NCBI GenBank assembly: GCA_003427395.1
Contig: BFEA01000350.1
Coordinates: forward strand, 910,082 to 932,266
DNA: 22,185 bases
Origin: Chara braunii
Taxonomy: Eukaryota > Streptophyta > Charophyceae > Charales > Characeae
Direction of reading: 5' to 3'
The notes under the pieces are model-generated. The model saw only the letters and a list, made by a program, of their open reading frames with translations, made no database searches and was not told the DNA's origin. Below, piece after piece: positions 9,246 to 18,679 of this stretch; the first letter of the stretch is position 1, and every line of letters begins with the position of its first letter. The position numbers and the translations under genes were made by a program.

Positions 9246-9755
9246 ATGATGGCTGGAGTTCGGCGTGACCTGACGATCCCTAGGTATCTCCTGGTTCGAG
9301 ATACGAACGATGCAGACCTCATCACCTGGGCGGAGAGGATGTCGATGGTGTTCGATGGGACTCCGACTCGATGGCTCGGCTTTGTCGGAATCGTCAACGA
9401 CGGACGTGGGTTTCTTCCGGAAGAGCGATCGGAGATTCGACCGAATGTGATTNGGCGTCCGAACGAGTTGCAGGGGCATACATTGTATTTCCACCGTGTC
9501 TCGAACATGGAGCTTGTCTCTCGAGTCACCGGTGGAGTACTCTTCAGACGATCCGGAGCACGAATGATGTTTCTTTGGCTCCGAGACACTTCCGCCCGAC
9601 ACCTTAAGCTCCTCGGTGTACCCTTCTGGTCCGTCCTGTTGACATTGGCGCGACGAATGGCGGAGCTCTACAGCACGAGCGATCTACGACTACGATGGCA
9701 AGGACGAGTGCGGAGGATGGTGATTAACGAGGCGTTCATCTGGCGGCATACCTGA
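9246..9755 (+). pseudogene. Unrecognised LTR-resident ORF, part 2
   Basis: Begins with ATGATG at 9246 and is open for 169 codons, crossing one N at 9453, ending TGA. The frame differs from part 1, so this may be the C-terminal half of one protein split by an indel around 9227-9245 or a separate small ORF. Composition is protein-like: an Asp/Trp-containing first half (LLVRDTNDADLITWAERMSM), a hydrophobic middle, and an Arg-rich C-terminus. I recognise no family. The reverse strand across it is also open in places, a reason for caution. Confidence 0.35.
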
Positions 9756-10673
9756 CTAGACAGACGCGCTCGGGTGACTCACACGCTTTACGGCCGCTAG
9801 GAGTCGTCCACCTTCTATAGGTCCCTCTAGAGAGTGGACCGTCCAGCAGAGGGTAGCGAGTTAGGCTCCTACGATCGGATCATCAGGCTTCGCCCTCGAG
9901 AGGGCTAAAACGTGATAAAACTCAGTAGCGCCGACCAAGAAAACATGGTCTGCCCACCCCTATGATTATCATTTTTCCACGATGAATTTCTCATAATGAG
10001 GGGTGAAGGCGGCACATAAAAATTGTTTTTTTCTTCTATATATATTTAAGATTGGTGGTCGCTCTCAGTCAGGCGATAGCCCCTGTACTAGGAGGGATGC
10101 AAGTGGGTTGGATAACAGGGAGTCACAAAAAAAATAAATAGAGAGTGTCTTGGGCATATCGCTACGCTGTGGAGTTGCGTTTGCAAATTTGATTCAGTAA
10201 ATTCCTGTCTCTGCAAGTTGTGAATGTCGACGGTATCGAGGAAGCGATCCTCTTGTCAGTTTTCACGTACATCAATTGTGGAACGCTCTTGAAAACTTTT
10301 TTTTCAACTTTATGAGATAGTGAAAACAAAGGCGTCTTCTCTGTCATCCTACCTGCTAAAGATTGTTGTTTTCGCCTTTGGGATGATTCGCTATCTGCAT
10401 GCTACATTTGTACATCTTCGTTTGCAACCTCTATGTGCCTTGGCTGTCATGTAGGTGCTTTTGGTAACGGCTCAAAAATGTTTGGTTGTAACGCTCATGT
10501 GCCTAAATGGGACATCTATGTGCGAATTGGTTACCACTCTCGCGTGATTGTAGCAACATCTGTTTATGCCGTGATTGTTTACGTGCATGAGTTTAATTGT
10601 AACATCTGAATGTCTCATGTAACCCATATGTGTGTTTTCTGCTGCAATGACATTGTCTTTCGGAAAACGTCTT
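9756..10673. other. LTR stretch without gene
   Basis: No coding frame. Contains AATAAA near 10133 after an A-run, a TA-rich block at about 10037-10048, and between about 10425 and 10640 a loose repetition of ATGTGC and TTGTAAC motifs at irregular spacing. Confidence 0.4.
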
Positions 10674-10681
10674 TATAAAAG
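10674..10681 (+). promoter_or_regulatory. TATA box, third in LTR (likely genomic promoter)
   Basis: TATAAAAG within the palindrome GTCTTTATAAAAGAC (10669-10683). A start near 10705 would give an R-U5 of about 375 bp before the primer-binding site, an ordinary size. That makes this the best candidate for the genomic RNA promoter and would leave an extraordinarily long U3 upstream. Confidence 0.5.
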
Positions 10682-11082
10682 ACTAGGAGTGACTTCGATG
10701 GGATTATTCTATATTCACCTATAAGAATTGTCTGTACTACGGCGAAACGAACAAAACGCTCCTGGCTGATCTACCTCTGCGATTGCATGTAAAAACTTTC
10801 GTATGTAGATCAGTAGCTTGGTAGGAATACGCCTCTGAGGATGGTGACAGCTCCTCAGGGAAGACGAGTTGTGCCTCGCGGGACCCTGACCTGTCGTAGC
10901 GGAACGCGAGAAGTACAACTGGCGCACCCGGCTAGAGCGGCAAAACCCCGTCGTTCACCTCGATGAATTTTGGGGGAAGCATTCCGACTCCAAAAAGAAA
11001 GATATCAAACTCCTGCGTGATGCGGTCGGGAGTTCCCCATTTATGCGCTACGATGCGAAAGGGGGCCGTTGTGTCCGACAGG

Positions 11083-11101
11083 TGGCGCCGTTGCCGGGGA
11101 T
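11083..11101 (+). other. Primer-binding site for tRNA-Asp
   Basis: TGGCGCCGTTGCCGGGGAT is complementary to the last 19 nt of plant tRNA-Asp including CCA, with no mismatch. It lies two bases after the LTR end. This fixes the orientation of the element and the boundary of the 5' LTR, and is striking for being intact when the genes are not. Confidence 0.9.
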
Positions 11102-11141
11102 GACGGCTATCTACTGTTGTTCCTGGTGGAATGACACTCGG

Positions 11142-11167
11142 GTAAGGTAATCCCGAATAATTACCTT
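11142..11167 (+). promoter_or_regulatory. Possible splice donor inside a leader hairpin
   Basis: CGG/GTAAGG, a good 5' splice site, begins at 11142, 41 bp past the primer-binding site. It is embedded in an 8-bp perfect inverted repeat, AAGGTAAT (11144-11151) with ATTACCTT (11160-11167). Position and structure recall the major splice donor and leader stem-loops of retroviruses. Function is inferred only. Confidence 0.35.
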
Positions 11168-11397
11168 GTATTATTATTTAACGGTTTGGTTGTGAGTTGG
11201 TTTCCTCTCGAAAGGACAAATGGCATTATCGTGACAATGACCCTAGTACGACTGAGAGAGTCTGAGATAATAATGACTCAACATGGATGGGTCATCCCGA
11301 TCGGTCAGAAACCGCATAATGCAATGCGTTTGATGAAAATCTTTCCTGACTCGCGTATTTGATTGTGATCGTTGTTCCTCCTGACACTTCACTCAAA
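11168..11397. other. Untranslated leader of gag
   Basis: No gene; several short upstream ATGs are each closed quickly by stops. A T-rich stretch runs through 11168-11185. Confidence 0.5.
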
Positions 11398-13299
11398 ATG
11401 GGGAGCCCCAACCTCGCTGAGAACGATAGTCTGGGCGACGAGAGGCGCAATGACATTCAGGAACTCGCGAGGCTTATCCGACAGACCACCGCGCCACATG
11501 AGAAGTTTCCGAAAATCAAGGTTTATCTGTTCGATAGGGAAAATGTTACGGACTGGGTAGAAAAATATGAGTTGAATGCTCATGTGCGTCAATGGACTGA
11601 ATGGAAGATGTTGGAAGTAGTAAAACGCTATGTGCACGTTGATCTTGCAGAAGAAGTCGGCGAGATGGCGTGTAGGACACGAATCTGGAAAACATTCCGT
11701 GAACGAATGTTGGAAAAATACCAGCTAGGAGACGGATTGTTGGACGTCTCTGACCTTCGTAAAGTAAGTCGGAAGAAATTTGGGACGATCGAGGGGTTCC
11801 TAAAGAGGTTTGAGAAGGTAGCTAAGAGGGTTCCCGATCTTCCCGATAAGACGAAATGAGTTATCTTTTTGACCAACTTCACGGAAGTTGAGCAAAGAGA
11901 ATTGATGAAGGGTTTTACTATCAGATACGACTGGGATAAGATTAAGGAGAATCTTAAGGTCGGTGACTTCGGCCAAATGCTCTATTATCTCCTGCGCAGG
12001 CAAAGAAAAATGCAGGAGGATGAGTTAGTAAGTTGTGATAAGGATAAGGAGATGTTCGGGGCAATTATGGATGTTAGGATGATGATGAAAGAAATGAGGA
12101 AGGAGGGACTGTGTGGCAAGGTACTGACGGTGAGGCAACAAGACGGCAAGAGAAAAGGAAAAGAGAGGGAGGAAGAGTCCGACGGGGAAGATAGTGAAAA
12201 GGAAGAAGAAGAAGAACCTCCTCGGAAAGCGACGAAGGCCGAACGAAAGGCCATGAATCAAACACGGGGAGGGCAAGGTACGAATGGAAAGCAAGCCAAA
12301 AATAAGAGTGGTCATGGAAATGATAATTGTGATACTATCAATCAGCATTAGAGACAATTTCAAGATACCGAGCCCCAACAATTTCGGCCGCAAGGCGGAG
12401 GAGGCCGGGGGCGTGGTCGGGGAGCTTCAAGTGGTCGCGGTTACGATAATAAGGATTGGAATTGTAACTAATGTGCACAAAGAGGGTACGGTGTTCGATA
12501 TTGTCAGACCCTCGCTAAAGATGAAGAGGATCGGATTGTGTACACGAACATTCGAGGCGAGGTGTTCGATTTCGAAGAAAACCTTATCGATTCATACATA
12601 GAAGGAGGAATGAGGAAGGAAGCATTTCGACACGTGAACCGGACTATGCCCTGTACTTATAGGTTGGCCTCGAAAGAAGAAATGAAGGTGCTTGAGTCTA
12701 GAGAGGCTGCGCGCCATACGATTTTTAGTAGGCCTGATCTTAGTAAGGGCAATACCGAAAAGGAGAGGGATGTGCGAAAAGCCTTAAGCTCGAGAAGCAG
12801 TTTAGGAGCATTTGGAGGCCTAGTTATGAGACAGGGTCTCGACATGGAAAGAGTTTGGTCGGGCGTGCCGAATATGTTTCTGCTTGGTGGACACGATGAG
12901 AGAAGGGGCGTGGCTCCTTTGGCGGCGTCTCTGTCAACATTACGTACGGAGAAGCCGTCATCGTCCCACCTTCAGACGGCCTCTGCGGGAACGCGTTCCG
13001 TCTTGAACAGGCCCGTCCTCCGAAGACGAACGTCACCAGCGGTCCCTCAAGCACAAAAGATTAAAAAGGGAATCCAACCTCGAGTCGCGCCTGTTGTCAG
13101 TGCGAAGGCGCAACAAGAGGCACCGGTAGTAATCGTGGAAGAAGACCTGGACACGGAAGATGAGAAATTAAGGGCAGAGGACGAGCGTCAGGCAAGGTTA
13201 CGCGCCCAGAAACGAGGTCTAGATGAGAATCAAGATAAGGCAAAGGATGAGGGAGAAGAGGAAGAGCACCAAAAAACGAGAGCCATCGAGATTTGGTAA
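11398..13299 (+). pseudogene. gag: Gag polyprotein, decayed
   Basis: Structural protein of the retrotransposon particle. One frame runs from ATG at 11398 (context CAAAATGGGG) for 634 codons with three internal stops: TGA 11857, TAG 12349, TAA 12469. Order: short N-terminus; capsid-like domain (residues about 40-190) with the retrotransposon-gag pattern W-x2-F-x3-M and a later F-L-x2-F; a Lys/Glu-rich linker (about 240-300); a Gly/Arg-rich segment (about 325-345); a CCHC zinc knuckle at 12463-12504; then a long charged C-terminus with an acidic tail. The knuckle has spacing C-x2-C-x4-Y-x4-C: its His is Tyr and the TAA sits between the first two Cys. A 49-nt overlap links it to the pol frame. 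The stops and the His change fit C-to-T or G-to-A mutation. Confidence 0.85.
12463..12504 (+). other. Broken CCHC zinc knuckle of Gag
   Basis: Cys codons at 12463, 12472 and 12502 keep exact C-x2-C-x4-H-x4-C spacing, but the His position (12487) is TAC (Tyr) and codon 12469 is TAA. Both are one C-to-T step from plausible functional codons (the His codon CAC certainly; CAA for the stop is a guess). Confidence 0.8.
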
Positions 13300-14207
13300 C
13301 ACTCAAGGAATTTTTGGCAGTCTCGCCAAAGATTTGGAAAGAGCTTAAGCAAAGACTAACTCGACGAAAAGTGATGACGGTTAAACTAGGGGAGGTAATC
13401 CCACCTGAGGCCAATTGGACTCCTGCGGGAGCAAAGATGGATTGGAGGTGTGTAGCGACTGGGCACGTAATGGTCAAGATAGGTGTTTCACAACATCTTG
13501 CGCTCGTTGACACCGGAGCGGAGATGAATATATTAAGAGAAAAAGAGGCATTAAAGTTAGGAATTGAGATTGATCGCACTGATAATGGATTTCGGGTTGG
13601 CGCCGGAGGGTCGACACCCTTCTGTGAAACTGCCAGTAACGTCAGTATACAGATCGACAAGGTAAAGGTACGATCTTATTTTTACGTGTTGCCACTGGTT
13701 GAGCATGGGGTGATGTTGGGACGGTCATTCTTGTGTCGATCGGAGTCCATCATCATCAATAAGCATGATGGGATAATGTTCATAATACTGTGCGATCCAG
13801 TGTGTGGACACTTCGAAGTGACCAAGTGCTCGAACACCGGGCCTAAGAATTCAAGGAACAGGTTGAACCCCGAATCCTATAGCTTCGAGGAAGCGGAACA
13901 ATTGGTAAGAGAGCAAGAGTCCTACAGGGAGGATGATGGGGAGAAACCGAAAGAGTTTTCCTTAGCCCTTCCGGATGTCTCACAAGCTTTGGATTTCGTT
14001 TCAGCCCACTCTGAAATCGACCGAAACCTCGTACAAACGCTAACTGAAATCGTGTCTGAAGGTGGTGGCACGGGGAGTATGTTCTTAACATACCAACCTA
14101 GCACCCAGTCGATTGGTGAGGAAGGTGTGGTCCCCCAAGCCAAGCAAGGGTCTTTTTTAGAAGAGGAAGAAATAAGGTTGGATCAAAACGGCGGTATAAG
14201 AAAGTAG
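13251..14207 (+). pseudogene. pol: Pol, aspartic protease segment
   Basis: Retropepsin-like protease that would cut the Gag-Pol precursor. The frame is open from 13251 to the TAG ending at 14207 and lies one base back (-1) from gag; there is no ATG at its start. The active-site motif LVDTGAEMNIL is at about 13503-13535 with the catalytic Asp codon at 13509, and a flap/second-half region follows (VGAGGSTPF, then VMLGRSFL). An acidic linker leads to reverse transcriptase. Around 14183-14207 the sequence changes to the +2 frame, where KKYKKVADK continues the linker; so the stop here follows an indel. No substitution in the DTG itself. Expression would need a -1 shift near the A6 run at 13271 or an indel has removed the original in-frame fusion. 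Confidence 0.8.
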
Positions 14208-16273
14208 CTGACAAAGCTAAGTTTGTCCCTGTCCTAGTTACCCATGACGAAGAAGTGTATTACAAGGAAGAGAGAGAGTGGGTTAGGGCGATGAGAGAAA
14301 AAGGTGAAAGAGAGTCGTGTCGTCTGACCGATGAGAGAATTAAGGAGATGATCATTGGAGAAGAGGGTTTCCTAACAATAGAAGAGAGAAACCTCATGAT
14401 TGATGTCATGAAGAGGGAACACTTGGCGTATGCTTTTAATGACGATGAGAGCGGAAGATTAGACGTTGATAAAATCCCGATGATTAGGATACATACGGTA
14501 CTACACCAACCTTGGAATATAAGGGGGCCACGCTATCCTAACCCGGATGACCATCGGAAGGTTGTAGACTACCTAGATGGGAAAATCAAGACGAAGGTAG
14601 CCGACTACTCCTATGGACCATATGCGTCTGTATGGTTTTGTTTTGTCAAACCTAACGGTGTCTTACGGTGGGTACAAGACTTGTAGAGATTGAACGTGGT
14701 GACGGTCCGGGATGCCGGTGGACTTCCAAACACGGATCACTTGTCTGAAGCTAGCGCCAGTAGACCCATCATCACCTTGATTGATCTTTATTCTGGCTAT
14801 GATCAGTTTCCCTTGTACACGGCTGATAGACCTATGACGGCAGTGCATACACCCAGGGGGCTGGTTCACATGTGTTCCTCGCCTCAAGGTTGGACTAATG
14901 TCGTCGCTATCATGCAACGATATATGATGAAGGTTATGCAACCGCTTTGTCCGGACGTGACCTCACCATATATCGATGATTTGTCGATTCCATGACCAAG
15001 GGAGAAGGATGAATCTGAAGTGAAACCAGACATACGTAAGTTCGTTTGGGAGCACATTCATGACATCAAGAAAGTTCTGGCTAAGTTGAAGGAGTATAAT
15101 CTCACGGCGAGTGGAGTAAAATCCAGACACTGCATGAGTGAGGCGACGATCTTGGGATTTCTGTGCGACAAGAACGGTCGTCGACCGGATACCAAGAAAA
15201 CGAATAAGATCTTAGAGTGACCTACTCCGCTTAAGTCTGTTAGTGAGATAAGGAGTTTTCTCGGGACGTGTGGGTTTTGGAGAATCTTCATCCAACATTT
15301 TGGTGCAAGGGTGGAGCACTTACGCAAGCTCGTGCGTAAGGGCCAAGATTGGGAATGGGGACCGGACCAACAGAAAATTATTGAGGATATGAAGGCTGAG
15401 TTTCGCGAGGGAGGAATGATGCTCGGGGTTCCATGCTTCGATAACGACCCAGAGCGACCATTCATTATTGAAACCGATGCAGGACTTACGACTCTAGGAG
15501 GGGTCCTTATTCAAAAGGACGAGAGAGGGGTCGAGCGTCCGTTAAGGTTTGAAAGTAGAACCCTCAACCTCACAGAGCGAAACTATTCCCAGTTCAAAAG
15601 AGAGACTTTAGCAGTGCTTCATTGCCTAAGAATTTTTCGCAATTATGTTTTCGATCGGAGATTCGTCCTGAGGGTTGATCCGACTGCCTTGGCTCAGTCA
15701 TTAAGAAATTATTCCCCTTCCGATCCGACGATCGCAAAATGGCTTACGTACATTTGGATGTTCAATTTTGAAGTCGAGAGGATAGTCGGCGTGAAGAATC
15801 GGGCAGACGGGCTAAGTAGAATCGACTGGGACAACTCCCAGGTCCGAGCAGAGGACTCTGTGCCTATTGACGGATTTCTGGAGATCGAGGAAGGTCAGCT
15901 AAGTATAAATTCTTACCATTATCTGGTTGATGCGTCTTACCGACAAGGGAGGTCTATCTGGAACACTCCCAACTTTTATCAAGTTCGTCCTGAGCTAGTA
16001 AAAGAAGAGTCATTTATCGAGGAGGATCCATGGGGTGAAAGGTCCAGTGAGCAGATGATGAGCCTCGCACTTTCTGACTCAGTTCGGCTGTCGGAAGACC
16101 CCTTGTCAATTCAAGAAGGTTTTCGACATGCCGATGAGGTCCTCAGAGTATCAGGCGGGACGTGTTTTGTGATCAACGCGTTAATTGAGGAAGATTTGCG
16201 AGCATTGGTACCAGATAACGAGGATGGTAGGATGAAAGAGGCCTTTAGGAAAAATGAGTACGATGGGATATAG
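14183..16273 (+). pseudogene. pol: Pol, reverse transcriptase and RNase H
   Basis: Copies the RNA into DNA and removes the template. One frame with internal stops TAG 14684, TGA 14993, TGA 15218 and TAG 16271. RT motifs in order: palm motif A LIDLYSGYDQF (about 14774-14806), motif B region with QGWTN (weakened), catalytic YIDD at 14969-14980, thumb/connection with FLGTCGFWR. RNase H begins near 15461 (IIETDAG), then FESRTLNLTERNYSQFKRE, the RVDPTAL segment (where His usually follows Asp), and ends at NRADGLSR near 15820. The order RT-RNase H-integrase is that of Ty3/Gypsy. Catalytic Asp residues survive while stops have accumulated. A frame change to the integrase frame occurs near 16320. Confidence 0.9.
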
Positions 16274-16325
16274 AGAGAGATCGGATTATGGTTGAGTAAG
16301 GAGATACGCGAGGAAAGTGTGAAAG

Positions 16326-17504
16326 GTGATTCGTCGAAAAAGTGAAGAGTTTGTGGTTAGGTACGGCCATCTATTTAAGAAGAGCGAAGACGGCATCCCA
16401 AAAAGGGTCGTTTGTGGAATTACGGGGCAATTAGACGTGATTGCGGCTCTCCATGATGGGGTTGCAGGTGGGCATCGTTCGGCCCGAGTGACGCTCCAGA
16501 AGGTACGACATCTTTATTTCTGGGACGGTATGAGTAAAATGGTTACGTATTACTGCAGTTCGTGCGTTCCTTGTCAAGAACGCTCCAACCATAAGTATGT
16601 CGAACCCCTTCACCCACGGTACATTGCTGAACCAGGAGCCGTGGTGCACCTCGACTTGGTGGTTATGCCGCTAGGAACGAATGGGTATCGGTTTATCTTT
16701 GACGCAAGAGATAATCTGACAGGGTTCGTTGACGGTTGTGCAATACGAGAAAGGACCGGAAGGGTTTTAGCTGGGTGTATCAAAGAATACTACCTTCGGT
16801 ATCCTTTCCTCCGCGAAATCGTGATGGACCGCGGTGGTGAGTTCCGAGCAAAAGAAGTTCAAACTCTCCTAGGGAGATTCAACGTTAAGTACTGATATAC
16901 CACGAGGGCACATCCGCAGGCAAACGCTCCGGTTGAGCGGGGGCACTCCACCCTCACAAACTTGCTGGCTAAGTGGTGTGCTTGGAAACCTTCTAGGTGA
17001 CCGGTGTACCTTCGAACAGCAATGTTCGTCGAAAATATCACCGTGAAGAGAACGACTGGGTATGCTCCAGCAACTCTTTGGTTTGGTCGATATGTAACTT
17101 TTCCGATTGAGAGTCTCCTGACAACATGGCAAAGGCAAGACTTAGAGGCTAACCTCTCATTGGAAGAGCTCCTCGACCTAAGGGCGAGACAGATCATGGT
17201 CACGGAGGAAAGGATTGAAGAGGTCGTCGCTTCAACTGCAGCAAGTAGAAGGGCGGACAAGGAGAGATGGGATAGACAGCCGCGGGTCCGCAAGGAACCC
17301 TTAGAAGTCGGTGATGTTGTCCTTCTCTATGACTCTTCGTTGAAAAAACAATGGTCGAGGAAGCTGGATAATAGGTGGTTGGGACCTTTTCACATCCTCA
17401 AGAAATCGGAACACGGAGCGTATGAGGTCGAAGAACTTAACGGAGCTCGAAGACGGGATTGGGTTTCAGGATCGAAGTTGAAGAAATTCATACAGAGGAT
17501 CTAA
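16326..17504 (+). pseudogene. pol: Pol, integrase with GPF module
   Basis: Inserts the cDNA into the genome. N-terminal zinc-binding module: HDGVAGGH then CSSCVPC (about 16452-16590). Core: first Asp in VHLDLVV (codon 16653), second in VMDRGGEF (16827), Glu in PVERGH (16935), giving D-57-D-35-E, the canonical DD35E spacing. Two internal TGAs (16893, 16998) interrupt the C-terminal part. The C-terminal DNA-binding segment has a GPF motif at 17382-17390 (GPY/F module). The frame ends TAA 17502-17504, with no chromodomain after it. A fragment of the same frame begins with GTG at 16326; the true protein was continuous with RNase H before a frameshift. Confidence 0.9.
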
Positions 17505-17509
17505 ATGAG

Positions 17510-17653
17510 GTAAGAATCGACATGCTTTCGCCTGACTTGAATACATTTCTGCGTCATTGTCTGGTGATTATTTGTTTAATCAATCGAGTCGTGCCTTCAG
17601 TGAAAACTGATGGGTTTCCTTTCTTTCGTTTCTGACTGTCCTTGTGGTGACAG
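17510..17653 (+). other. Possible 144-bp intron between pol and gag2
   Basis: GAG/GTAAGA at 17507-17515 is a near-ideal donor six bases after the pol stop, and a pyrimidine tract with CTGAC ends at GACAG/G (17653). Splicing them does not extend any long frame, so the acceptor may instead pair with an upstream donor such as 11142 to make a subgenomic mRNA for the next ORF. Confidence 0.4.
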
Positions 17654-17669
17654 GGAGGGAAAGGGGAAG
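17652..17669 (+). other. Internal polypurine tract
   Basis: AGGGAGGGAAAGGGGAAG, 18 purines in a row, directly after the acceptor-like site. It looks more like a plus-strand primer than the sequence before the 3' LTR, and is followed by TG but not by LTR-like sequence. Confidence 0.5.
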
Positions 17670-17686
17670 TGAAGCTCCAGTTCGGG

Positions 17687-18679
17687 ATGGCATCGAGCTC
17701 TCACCAAGACAAGGTTCAGAAGATGGTGCGGGCTGCGATCGCTCGCTTATCCAAGAGATTGGCAGCTCAAGAGAAGGGAGTTCCTTTGTTCATGGGGGAT
17801 AATGTGGAAGTGTTCATTGTTCTTTTCACGAAACTCGCTAACAAGGAACAATGGACTGAGGATCAGATGAGAGACTAAGTGGCTCGGTACTCGGACGAAT
17901 ACTAGAGACCCGTTGTTGCTATTTTTGCAGAGGCGTCAGGAAACTGGGCCGAAGTCGTTGCGGTCATGAGAGATACCTTTAACTTTGGAAATATGGAAGA
18001 AAAGGGCAACCAAGCCAATGGCATGATACAAATCACCCCTGTAGAGACTCAGGCTGGAGCCGGAAACACATCGATTACAGAGTTACTGACAGGCATCATT
18101 GAACGGCTCGATGAGTTGGATCGTCGTGTTACCCGCCTGGAAGGGGCACAAGGAAGGAAATATTCTGGATCGCAGCCAACCACAGCCTCTGTAAAGGGGA
18201 AGGAGAAAGTGGTTGAGTCTGCCTCGAGAAGTATTCAGAGGAAATCTCTGGAGGACAGACCTTCACAACAGTCGAAGACAGGATCCTTGGTAATCAAGGA
18301 AGGAAGCTTGTCGCAGGCAAAAAGAAAAGACGGAGTGTCGGAGTCCATGAAGGTTGCTAGGCCGGCACCTCAAAAAAACGTAGTTGTTGGAAGCAAGAAA
18401 GAGAGGGTCACATTGTCTAGCAATGAGATACCGACTAAGATTGCCAAAGACGATTCCTCAGCTTGAGAGAGAGGAAATGCACTTAGTACGGAACAACGTA
18501 GCGAGGTTTTGAGGAGGGTTCTTAGTCCTCCACTGTTTGGGTCGAATGGTAGAACTAACTCTCTGAGGACGGAGGGGACACCATTATCGGGACCTCCCTT
18601 CTGTGTCGTCTGTCATAAAACGGGTCATAAAGCTAGAAATTGCCTAGTTCTTAGAGAGGAAACCAAATTGGAACCATGA
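17687..18679 (+). pseudogene. Second Gag-like ORF downstream of pol
   Basis: One frame from ATG 17687 to TGA 18679 (330 codons) with internal TAA 17876, TAG 17903 and TGA 18464. Residues about 39-101 align without gaps to Gag residues 49-111 (nucleotides 17801-17989 against 11542-11730): NV, QWTE, M, RY, W and a final G match in register, 16 identities in 63 by my count. It then lacks the second half of the Gag capsid domain and instead has a coiled-coil-like heptad stretch (ITELLTGIIERLDELDRRV, about 18077-18133), a Lys/Ser-rich basic linker, and a perfect CCHC knuckle CVVCHKTGHKARNC at 18602-18643 (C-x2-C-x4-H-x4-C). It occupies the place of env but has no signal peptide or membrane segment. 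It may be a duplicated gag or a gag of a relative that was captured. The product is inferred to bind RNA and perhaps co-assemble with Gag. Confidence 0.75.

Noticed and set aside
11985-12393. Minus-strand ORFs opposite gag
   Set aside because: They are shadows of the Lys/Glu-rich gag linker, giving Ser/Phe/Leu low-complexity protein.
17391-17504. Chromodomain at the integrase C-terminus
   Set aside because: The frame ends about 38 residues after GPF, too short for one, and lacks its aromatic cage pattern.
11857-18466. Stop codon reassignment or readthrough as the reason for in-frame stops
   Set aside because: All three stop codons occur at scattered sites, together with frame changes, which fits decay better than a recoded stop.
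17687-18679. Envelope gene after pol
   Set aside because: No signal peptide, transmembrane segment or cleavage site; instead a CCHC knuckle and a match to Gag.
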